Source: Bacteroidota bacterium (GTDB lineage: Bacteria; Bacteroidota; Bacteroidia; Chitinophagales; Chitinophagaceae). From it: a DNA stretch of 7,247 nucleotides. The translations under genes were made by a program, and so were the position numbers. Location: positions 1 to 7,247 of the forward strand of contig JAEZDA010000006.1 of NCBI GenBank assembly GCA_023433345.1, in the 5' to 3' direction. Numbering within the stretch: position 1 is the stretch's first letter; each line of letters starts with the position of its first letter. Below, piece after piece: positions 1 through 5,723 of this stretch. The notes under the pieces are model-generated. The model did no database searches and had not been told where the DNA came from. It saw only the letters and a list, made by a program, of their open reading frames with translations.

Positions 1-3
1 GTT

Positions 4-31
4 TACAATTTACGATGTGTGGTGTGAGATG
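4..31 (-). repeat. Degenerate heptamer repeat, left of the four-helix-bundle gene
   Basis: Four 7-bp units lie in phase at 4-10 (TACAATT), 11-17 (TACGATG), 18-24 (TGTGGTG) and 25-31 (TGAGATG). Read on the minus strand, the second is CATCGTA, the commonest unit of the large array at 493-639. The orientation is therefore opposite to that array, so the two sets bracket the gene at 65-433 as an inverted pair. Only one unit is perfect and the set may continue beyond the window edge. Confidence 0.55.
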
Positions 32-64
32 GAGCGCGTTTAAAAGAATTCAAGATGCATCACA

Positions 65-433
65 TTAGCGGCCTTTCACATTTTTGATCTTTAGCCTCAG
101 AGTTTTGATCGAACTGACAATAATGGCCACAATTGAATTTACTTCAGCCATAGCCTTCCCAAGCTTTTCCAGGTTGAACATCTTAAGTTCTGTAGCAATA
201 TCAAGCCAGTAAAGGGTTTCATCCGCCTCTTCTTCCACGATTTTCAATTTGTTTATATAATCGGCGGTTGATTTTGCGCGGCAGGCTGCTCTGTAGTTTG
301 CACCGATGGAAGTACCGCAACGGATCAATTGCTTACAAATAATACCGGCAGATAAATTCTGCGACCGTTCTTCTGTGAGCTTAATGATGTCGATGCCGAT
401 CTTTTTTGTTCGATGTTTTAGTTCTACTTTCAT
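65..433 (-). CDS. Four-helix-bundle protein, 23S rRNA intervening-sequence (IVP/S23) type
   Basis: This 122-residue protein matches the small four-helix-bundle family first seen encoded inside 23S rRNA intervening sequences and later found widely as free-standing genes in Bacteroidota. The family core is visible: a basic helix followed by QLIRCGTSIGANYRAA (residues 35-50, the conserved S-hydrophobic-xANY/xAE turn), then CRAKSTADYINKLKIVEEEADETLYWLDI (51-79), with the acidic and aromatic E-x2-ET-YWL motif, and a last amphipathic helix with a lysine-rich tail. The length is normal for the family. The proteins form pentamers related to Avd of diversity-generating retroelements and are thought to bind nucleic acid, but their cellular role is not established. 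It is not inside an rRNA gene here. It is flanked by inverted heptamer repeats. The ATG at 433 is the only reasonable start, with GAGG only about 2 bases upstream and so no well-spaced Shine-Dalgarno. It is an independent minus-strand unit with no partner gene visible. Confidence 0.88.
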   Translation of the reverse strand: MKVELKHRTKKIGIDIIKLTEERSQNLSAGIICKQLIRCGTSIGANYRAACRAKSTADYINKLKIVEEEADETLYWLDIATELKMFNLEKLGKAMAEVNSIVAIIVSSIKTLRLKIKNVKGR

Positions 434-444
434 ACCTCGAAAGA

Positions 445-471
445 AACAAAAAGTTGAGATAACAAAAAGTT
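445..471. repeat. 11-bp direct repeat upstream of the four-helix-bundle gene
   Basis: AACAAAAAGTT occurs twice, at 445-455 and 461-471, 16 bp apart, in the leader just upstream of the minus-strand start at 433. On the coding strand it reads AACTTTTTGTT. It could be a regulatory site or a slippage duplication; no clean Bacteroidota -7/-33 promoter is visible here. Confidence 0.5.
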
Positions 472-492
472 ACAATCCGGGTAATATTTCAA

Positions 493-639
493 CATCGTAC
501 ATCGTACACCGTACACCGTAAATCGTACACCGTACACCGTACCCCGTACACCGTACATCGTACATCGTACACCGTACATCGTACCCCGTACCCCGTACAT
601 CGTACGCCGTACCCCGTACATCGTACGCCGTACATCGTA
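493..639 (+). repeat. 21-unit perfect-phase heptamer array (NNNCGTA)
   Basis: Exactly 147 bp, made of 21 consecutive 7-bp units with no insertion or deletion. CGTA is invariant in all 21 units, and the variation falls in the first three bases: CAT 8 times, CAC 6, CCC 4, CGC 2 and AAT once. T at position 3 appears only when position 2 is A. The array lies 59 bp upstream of the start codon of the minus-strand four-helix-bundle gene, so it would sit in that gene's promoter or 5' leader, where the transcript would read TACGRTG. An apparent reading frame across it (MYGVR-type repeats) is a by-product of the period and is not called as a gene. Confidence 0.97.
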
Positions 640-665
640 AATAAAAAAGGGGCCGAAGCAGTGGA

Positions 666-714
666 TAGTTCCTAGTTCGTAGTTCTTGGTAAGCGTTCCC
701 TATTTCGTGTTCTC
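666..714 (+). repeat. Second heptamer family, TAGTTCN
   Basis: Three clean units, TAGTTCC, TAGTTCG and TAGTTCT, run in phase from 666 to 686. They are followed by degraded units in the same 7-bp register: TGGTAAG, CGTTCCC, TATTTCG and TGTTCTC, ending at 714. This tract begins 26 bp after the main heptamer array. It shares the period but not the core sequence. Confidence 0.7.
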
Positions 715-750
715 AATCATTATTTTTATATCAATTTGATTTTACTGGTT

Positions 751-786
751 AAAAAAATTCGCCCATGATTCGTAATCATGGGCGAA
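751..786 (-). terminator. Rho-independent terminator of the M1 aminopeptidase gene
   Basis: A perfect 13-bp stem (758-770 with 774-786) closes on a 3-base loop. On the minus strand it is followed at once by seven T residues (757-751). It lies 42 bp past the stop codon of the minus-strand peptidase gene, the expected place for its terminator. Minus-strand transcription from the peptidase gene should therefore not reach the four-helix-bundle gene, which must have its own promoter between about 434 and 750. Confidence 0.93.
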
Positions 787-792
787 ACATAT

Positions 793-832
793 TCAATTTT
801 CAAATTATCACATCAGCACATTTTCAAATCAC
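793..832 (-). repeat. Octamer repeat array 1, overlapping the peptidase stop codon
   Basis: Read on the minus strand, five 8-bp units run in phase: GTGATTTG (832-825), AAAATGTG (824-817), CTGATGTG (816-809), ATAATTTG (808-801) and a degraded AAAATTGA (800-793). The TGA stop codon of the M1 peptidase gene (831-829) is part of the first unit. Two related arrays occur at 3358-3413 and 5499-5554 with the same unit order. Confidence 0.85.
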
Positions 833-3276
833 TTGAATCCTTTCTCCACATACTCCTGCGCTTCCTTTCCTTTTGCTTTAATGATCACATCAAATGCGCG
901 CTGGAACATCGGGTCCACAAACTGGCGGTACTGCGATGGGATCTGGTTGCGGGCATCAAACATATCATCAATTCCTTTCTTCACATTTTCCATGTTGCTG
1001 AGTTTTGAAACGAAGGCGGCGTAGGTCATCATGCTTTTGAACTTGTCTTCAGTTAGCGGAGATTCGCGGAAAAACTTCGAGATCAAACTGAAATCTTCCT
1101 CGCTGCCTTTCTCAATGAGAATATTGCTTACCGCATCTCCCAATTCACCTTTCGCATCATTGCTGTATTTTTTTGCCAGTTCGTAAGCCTGTGACGGTTC
1201 TGCCTTTGCCAAACCTTTCAGGGCCGCACCTGAAACGGAATATGAGGAATCGCCAATATTCGCCTTATAGATATCCACATACTTTTTGTCACCATCTTTC
1301 ACGAGGTAGTTAATTGCGGCAGCACGGGTTTTTGCATCGCGGTCTTTGCGTGCCATGCCTGCTATCGTTTCTAAAGCATTCGCATCATCTTTATACGGGG
1401 TATTCGCAATTTTTGTAAGCGTGTATCTTCTGATCCCGGCAAATTTATCCTGCAGGCCAAGTGCAATTTCGGGCATGGTATTCTTTGCAAAAAAATCGAT
1501 CGCTTCTCTTCTTGCTAAATATGTTTTACCGTACTTCCATTGTTCCACAAAATTTGCTTCTGTTTTGTTGTCGGTTTTTTCCGCAAGCAAAATCCTGTCT
1601 GCATCAAAGTTGATTAGGGTCGGCCGCTTTGTATAATTGAAAACTAAAGTGTCGATGCGCGCATCGATCCAAACATTATGGCGCGTCTTTGCCTCACCGT
1701 TATGAACGTCAACTGCCACAGGAAGCAGGAAAAAGTCCCTCCCGGTTTGCGTTTGTTCAACTATCACCATGGCTTTACCGGCCGCATCATCATAATTGTA
1801 ATTGATCTTCAGTTTGGGATGACCGGCATCGTAATACCATTGATTAAAAAACCAGTTCATGTCTTTTCCGGTTACTTCTTCAAAAGACAACCTCACCTGG
1901 TCAGCTTCTCCCGTTTTAAACTTGTTGGTGTTTAAAAAATGCGCCAGGGAGGCCCAGAACGCATCATCTCCAACATAGTTGCGCAGCATGTTCAGGATGC
2001 GACCGCCTTTGTTGTAGCTGACAGCATCAAACATATCTTCTTTATTGGAGTAATGATGACGAACCAGATGTTTCTTTTCCGATCCGCTCATCAGGTAGCC
2101 CTGCATATCCTGGTAGTGATGCGCATCAGCCACATCCTTTCCGAACTTGTATTCATTCCATAAGTATTCGCTGTAGTTCGCAAAACTCTCGTTCACCGTT
2201 AGCTGGCTCCAGCTTTCTGCTGTAACCAGGTCGCCAAACCAATGGTGGAACAACTCATGGGCGATCGTTTCTTCCCACACATTTCCATCAACAAGCTCGC
2301 GCCCGTTTTGATAAGCGCTTTCCTGGTGAAGGGTTGCAGTAGTATTTTCCATCGCGCCGCTCACATAATCACGACCCACTATCTGTGCATATTTATCCCA
2401 TGGATACGGAACGCCTAATTTTTCTTCAAAGAATTTCATCATCTCCGGGGTGTTTCCAAAAATGCCGCGTGCATAAGGCTCGTATTCCTTTTCCACATAG
2501 TAGCTCACCTCCTTCCCCTTGTACATGTCCTTCACCACGCTATATTCACCAACACCCATGAAGAAAAGGTAGGGTGCATGCGGTTGATTCATCTTCCAGG
2601 TATCGGTGCGCGTGCCGTCAGTGTTTTTCTTTTGCGTGGTTAGAGAACCATTGCTCAGCGTAACATATTTCGCAGGCACGGTCATGCTGATCTCCTGTGT
2701 TGTTTTTTGATTGGGTTTATCTATGGTGATGAACCATACGCTGCTGGCTTCCGTTTCGCCCTGCGTCCAGATTTGTGTGGGCTTATTTTTCTCCTCTCCC
2801 TTAGGGTTGATGAAATACAAACCTTTTGCATCGGTGATCGCGGAGCTTCCTTCCACTTTCAGTTCATCAGGCTTGGCGATGTAGTCAAAATACAAGGTGT
2901 ACTTTTCGTCTTTTGAATAAGTTTTATCGAGTTGAATGTTAAGCTGCATTCCATCGTACTTGTATTTGAGCGGCGTTTTCGCAGTTCCTTTTACCAATGC
3001 CACTTCCTTTATTTCCATTCCTTTAGCGTTAAGACGCAATGAATCCGTCGGGTAAAAATGTGGTTGAAGCGTGAGCCATTCCTTTCCATAGAGCCAGCTT
3101 TTTTCGTAATCAAAGCGGACATCCAGTTTTGTGTGCACGAGGTTGTTGATGCGCTCAGGCGTTTCCCTGTAGATGGTTTTCCAGCTTGTATCTTTTTGCT
3201 CGGTGGAAAATTGGGCCCGGGTAATAAAAGAGCCTGCCGTAAGGGCAAGCAACAGTAACAATTTCTTCATGTTCAT
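829..3276 (-). CDS. Secreted M1 family zinc aminopeptidase
   Basis: This 815-residue member of the gluzincin M1 family (aminopeptidase N type) removes N-terminal residues from peptides. A Sec signal peptide (MNMKK, a leucine-rich core, cleavage near ITRA-Q, about residue 21) sends it to the periplasm or beyond. An N-terminal beta domain covers roughly residues 40-245. The catalytic part carries the substrate-anchoring GAMEN motif at 307-311 and the zinc site HELFH at 340-344. The third ligand E363 lies exactly 18 residues further on, and the transition-state tyrosine is Y421 in SYNKGGRIL. A beta segment beginning GHPKLKI (485-491) leads to a helical HEAT-like C-terminal region, about 575-815. 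All key residues are intact. There is no T9SS C-terminal sorting domain. The ATG at 3276 is used; an ATG two codons later is equally possible, and neither has a clear Shine-Dalgarno. It is monocistronic and ends at a strong terminator. The exact substrate preference cannot be read from the sequence. Confidence 0.97.
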   Translation of the reverse strand: MNMKKLLLLLALTAGSFITRAQFSTEQKDTSWKTIYRETPERINNLVHTKLDVRFDYEKSWLYGKEWLTLQPHFYPTDSLRLNAKGMEIKEVALVKGTAKTPLKYKYDGMQLNIQLDKTYSKDEKYTLYFDYIAKPDELKVEGSSAITDAKGLYFINPKGEEKNKPTQIWTQGETEASSVWFITIDKPNQKTTQEISMTVPAKYVTLSNGSLTTQKKNTDGTRTDTWKMNQPHAPYLFFMGVGEYSVVKDMYKGKEVSYYVEKEYEPYARGIFGNTPEMMKFFEEKLGVPYPWDKYAQIVGRDYVSGAMENTTATLHQESAYQNGRELVDGNVWEETIAHELFHHWFGDLVTAESWSQLTVNESFANYSEYLWNEYKFGKDVADAHHYQDMQGYLMSGSEKKHLVRHHYSNKEDMFDAVSYNKGGRILNMLRNYVGDDAFWASLAHFLNTNKFKTGEADQVRLSFEEVTGKDMNWFFNQWYYDAGHPKLKINYNYDDAAGKAMVIVEQTQTGRDFFLLPVAVDVHNGEAKTRHNVWIDARIDTLVFNYTKRPTLINFDADRILLAEKTDNKTEANFVEQWKYGKTYLARREAIDFFAKNTMPEIALGLQDKFAGIRRYTLTKIANTPYKDDANALETIAGMARKDRDAKTRAAAINYLVKDGDKKYVDIYKANIGDSSYSVSGAALKGLAKAEPSQAYELAKKYSNDAKGELGDAVSNILIEKGSEEDFSLISKFFRESPLTEDKFKSMMTYAAFVSKLSNMENVKKGIDDMFDARNQIPSQYRQFVDPMFQRAFDVIIKAKGKEAQEYVEKGFK

Positions 3277-3357
3277 TTTTTAGATGCTGTAAAAATAATG
3301 GGTTGATTGTTAAAGGAATGCTGATTTATTATGAAAGGGGAAAGAAAGCGGAATTTG

Positions 3358-3413
3358 GTAATTTGATGATTCGGTAATTTGGTAATTTGGAAATGTGCTG
3401 ATTTGGAAATGTA
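3358..3413 (+). repeat. Octamer repeat array 2
   Basis: Seven 8-bp units run in phase: GTAATTTG (3358), ATGATTCG (3366), GTAATTTG (3374), GTAATTTG (3382), GAAATGTG (3390), CTGATTTG (3398) and GAAATGTA (3406). It lies in the 169-bp gap between the end of the interrupted gene (3446) and the start of the peptidase gene (3276). Its orientation is opposite to both of those genes. Apart from this array, the gap shows no gene and no clear promoter. Confidence 0.85.
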
Positions 3414-3445
3414 TTTTCATTCCCGATCGGCAAATCGATTATAGG

Positions 3446-4282
3446 TTAAAACGTACAATTGCAGTTGTATGCTCCCGGATATCCCGCTCCATCAATCGAT
3501 AACGCAATAATTGTTGGCTCGTCAGTTCCTGTGTTTGTACTTAATGGCTCAGCCCATCCACCTTCCCAAACAATTTGTGCTGACCGTTCAACATTTGGAT
3601 CAAAGCCCTATGAAATCACCGGGTTCCGATGCCAGTCATTGAAGGAAACCGTGCCACCGTTGGCGATAAATGCAGGTTCTGAATTGTCTGTATAAACATG
3701 TGGTTCATCTATCATATCCAATCTGGAATTACCATGGATATGAGAGTAGGTTCCATCATTCACAGAGTAAACAATTGTCCATTCATCTTCCAAATCCGAA
3801 CTCCGTCCCACTGTTCCTGGAACAGCAATGCGAGGGCGGCCAATTATGTTTCCATTATGACTGTTGCTGTAAATAACATTTGAGGTGGGCGGGCCAATAG
3901 GAACCGGGTTTGCGGGAGCAACCGGTCCGGTGTACCAAAAATATGAGTAATTGTACTGGTCAACAAATACCTCCGTATTTAGCAGGTTGGTATATGTCAC
4001 AAAAATATTCTCAAGCTTCTCGGTTGTATTGGAAGCAATAGCAACATCGGGTTTACATACATCAGTATACGGAAGATCTACGGTCATTTCGCTGATAAAA
4101 TTACCATTTCCATCAGTGAATGCACTAAAGCCTGGAAACGGAAATTGGTGGTATGCAAAGCCCGCTAGTAGACTTATCATTTTACGGTCTAAATCATCCC
4201 AAACTATTACGAAATCGCCTAGCTCATTAATTCCTCGCTTCAGTTCGGAGTGACGAAAGACACGATGTAGTACCGGCGACAT
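3446..4282 (-). pseudogene. Remnant of a secreted propeller-like protein, broken by an amber codon
   Basis: The open frame runs from an ATG at 4282 to a TAG at 3610-3608 (224 codons). The same frame continues without any other stop for 53 more codons to a TAA at 3448-3446, ending in CNCTF. A short motif recurs about every 70 residues: FVIVW (24-28), IFVTY (93-97), WTIVY (168-172), and AQIVW about 10 codons past the amber. This suggests blade-like beta repeats and shows that the downstream stretch belongs to the same gene. Residues 1-18 are encoded by a dispersed GTCATT-type repeat (4229-4358), and the frame stays open through that repeat, so this ATG is unlikely to be the native start. There is no signal peptide and no C-terminal sorting domain, so both ends seem to be missing. 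Propeller-like is inference from the motif spacing; I do not recognise a named family. If the TAG were a sequencing error, the product would be a 278-residue fragment. Confidence 0.68.
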
Positions 4283-4358
4283 CGTCGCAAATGGAACCTC
4301 AAACCGCCCGTCATTTCGAACAGCGGGATAAAAATTCTTCGCTTCGCGCAGAATGACG
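4229..4358 (-). repeat. Dispersed GTCATT-type intergenic repeat element
   Basis: Three related half-sites cluster here. Two point along the minus strand: 4357-4333 (GTCATTCTG, later GAAGCGAAGAATT) and 4254-4229 (GTCACTCCGAAC, later GAAGCGAGGAATT). They form an imperfect direct repeat about 100 bp apart. A third, GTCATTTCGAAC at 4310-4321, points along the plus strand, so 4309-4358 has 7-bp inverted ends (CGTCATT / AATGACG). Sequences of this style recur in intergenic DNA of many Bacteroidota genomes. A small inverted repeat (4263-4268 with 4279-4284) lies between the half-sites. The element forms the apparent 5' end of the interrupted gene. Confidence 0.7.
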
Positions 4359-4366
4359 CGCGCACC

Positions 4367-4413
4367 AATCGTACATCGTACCTCGTAAATCGTAAATCCA
4401 ACCGTAGTTCGTA
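4367..4413 (+). repeat. Heptamer repeats upstream of the DUF4476 gene
   Basis: Four in-phase units, AATCGTA, CATCGTA, CCTCGTA and AATCGTA, fill 4367-4394. After a 5-base shift, two more follow at 4400-4413, AACCGTA and GTTCGTA. They are the same family and orientation as the array at 493-639. The last two units together contain CGTAGTTCGTA, which joins the CGTA core to the TAGTTCN type seen at 666-714. The run ends 10 bp before the ATG at 4424. Confidence 0.88.
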
Positions 4414-4423
4414 AATTCGCGTT

Positions 4424-5494
4424 ATGTCATTTTTTCGAAAATTTGTTTGCATCCTGGTAGCGATGGTGAGCATTTCATTGACGTCTTTCGCTCAACAAAA
4501 CCGCTTTATTTATCTGCAAACTGACAACAGGCAACCTTTCTATGTAAAGTTGAATAAACTGGTGTACAGTAGTTCCGCCACCGGATACCTCATAATTCCT
4601 AAACTCACCGACAATGCTTACGAACTGATAGTTGGCTTTCCGAAAAATGAATTCCCCGAACAACAACTCAGCGTAAAAGTTGAAGGCAAAGACGCCGGGT
4701 ACATTTTGAAGAATTTTGGAGAAAAAGGATGGGGACTGTTCAACCTCCAAACGATGGCCGTGGTAATGGCAACAGGGAAACCGGCGGCCAACGGAGGAAA
4801 CAAGGAAGAGTCAAATAATGATGAATTTTCAAGGGTGTTGGCGGGAGTGGTCAATTCGCCCGATATAGCCCGGAAACAAAAAAAGAAACAGCGCGATGAA
4901 AAGCCCGCTCCTCCACCGGTAGCAATTAAAGAAGAAATCAAAACTTCTTCGATAGTAAAAGTGCAGGACGAACGCACTACAACTGCACGAACGATGAAGT
5001 ATGTTGATGGCACAGATACGATTTCGGTGGTAATCGAAATACCGGTTGCCACAGCAAATTTGGAAAAGAAGAAGGAGATTATTGACCAACCGGAGACAAC
5101 TCCCCCGGTGAAAATTAAACCTGAAAATGAGAAAAAGGAGGAAGACCTGCAAGTGAAGAGCGCGCCACCCCGAAATGAGGAGCCCAAAACGCCGCCCACC
5201 AATTGTACAAAGCACGCCGGCGAGGATGATTTCCTGAAGCTGAGGAAGAAAATGGCTTCGCGCACGAATGATTTCGATATGATCGCCGATGCCGTGAAGT
5301 CGTACAGATCACGTTGCTACACCACGGAGCAGGTTCGCAACCTGGGAGCCCTTTTCCTGTCGAACCAGGGCAAGTACAGTTTTTTTGATGCTTCCTATGC
5401 ATATGTTTCCGATCCGCAACAATTTATTTCCTTACGCGAAGCACTTACCGATCCTTATTTCCAACAGCGATTTGATGCGATGATTCGGAAGTAA
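4424..5494 (+). CDS. Secreted DUF4476 domain protein
   Basis: 356 residues, exported. A Sec signal peptide (MSFFRKFVCILVAMVSISLTSFAQ) has its cleavage site near residue 23. Residues 26-117 form an N-terminal domain with RFIYLQTDNRQPFYVKL, SATGYLIIPKL, GFPKNEFPEQ and GYILKNFGEKGWGLFNL, a pattern I associate with envelope proteins of Chitinophagaceae. Residues 118-260 are a low-complexity linker rich in K, E, P and T, with PAPPP and TPP runs. The C-terminal region, about 261-356, fits DUF4476: DDFLKLRKKMA, C261 and C297 that could pair, TTEQVRNLGALF and YSFFDASYAYVSD. The biochemical role of the family is unknown; the layout (export signal, N-terminal beta-type domain, charged linker, helical domain) suggests an envelope-associated binding or structural protein. 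The ATG at 4424 gives a complete signal peptide. Heptamer repeats lie just upstream, so its promoter is obscured, and an octamer array begins 4 bp after its stop. It appears monocistronic. Confidence 0.88.
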   Translation: MSFFRKFVCILVAMVSISLTSFAQQNRFIYLQTDNRQPFYVKLNKLVYSSSATGYLIIPKLTDNAYELIVGFPKNEFPEQQLSVKVEGKDAGYILKNFGEKGWGLFNLQTMAVVMATGKPAANGGNKEESNNDEFSRVLAGVVNSPDIARKQKKKQRDEKPAPPPVAIKEEIKTSSIVKVQDERTTTARTMKYVDGTDTISVVIEIPVATANLEKKKEIIDQPETTPPVKIKPENEKKEEDLQVKSAPPRNEEPKTPPTNCTKHAGEDDFLKLRKKMASRTNDFDMIADAVKSYRSRCYTTEQVRNLGALFLSNQGKYSFFDASYAYVSDPQQFISLREALTDPYFQQRFDAMIRK

Positions 5495-5498
5495 GATG

Positions 5499-5554
5499 CA
5501 GATTTGGAGATTTGAAAATGTGCTGATTTGAAGATTTGAAAATGTGCAGATTCG
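5499..5554 (+). repeat. Octamer repeat array 3, after the DUF4476 stop codon
   Basis: Seven exact 8-bp units: CAGATTTG (5499), GAGATTTG (5507), AAAATGTG (5515), CTGATTTG (5523), AAGATTTG (5531), AAAATGTG (5539) and CAGATTCG (5547). It starts 4 bp past the TAA of the DUF4476 gene and has the same orientation as that gene. The rest of this 229-bp gap holds a run of eight T (5572-5579) with no good stem before it, a weak hairpin (5580-5586 with 5603-5609), and a small 6-bp inverted repeat (5689-5694 with 5700-5705) near truA. No convincing promoter was found. Confidence 0.88.
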
Positions 5555-5723
5555 AGATTATAACGAGTGACTTTTTTTTCTATTTCTTCTTGCGCTCCGG
5601 CGGAAATAGCCCGAAATTATTCTACCAAAAAGCCCATAACTATAAAGATTCACGTCTTAAATTCCATTAATGATGGTTTGTGATACGGAAGATCAGGCAG
5701 ATCTTTTCAGGGAATAAGGTTAA

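Noticed and set aside
65..433. Intervening sequence inside a 23S rRNA gene
   Set aside because: The protein is of the IVS type, but no rRNA sequence flanks it; the neighbours are repeats and a protein gene, so it is a free-standing copy.
430..621. Minus-strand open frame with MYGVRxT repeats across the heptamer array
   Set aside because: The 7-bp period gives a 7-residue periodic translation in any open frame. There is no start context or non-repeat domain, so it is a by-product of the array.
493..639. CRISPR array
   Set aside because: The units are 7 bp and contiguous, with no spacer of 25-40 bp and no cas genes.
65..639. Diversity-generating retroelement (Avd-like protein next to a repeat array)
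   Set aside because: No reverse transcriptase, template repeat or variable-repeat gene is present in the window, and the heptamer variation is not the adenine-targeted pattern of such elements.
4240..4473. Minus-strand open frame over the repeat cluster before the DUF4476 gene
   Set aside because: It is a translation of the GTCATT-type element and heptamers, overlaps the DUF4476 start, and shows no protein-like domain.
4618..5265. Long minus-strand open frame (215 codons) opposite the DUF4476 gene
   Set aside because: Serine- and phenylalanine-rich low-complexity translation lying wholly opposite a well-supported coding gene; typical antisense shadow.
5572..5609. Terminator for the DUF4476 gene
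   Set aside because: The eight-T run at 5572-5579 has no stable stem just before it, and the weak 7-bp hairpin (5580-5586 with 5603-5609) comes after the T-run and is not followed by T residues.
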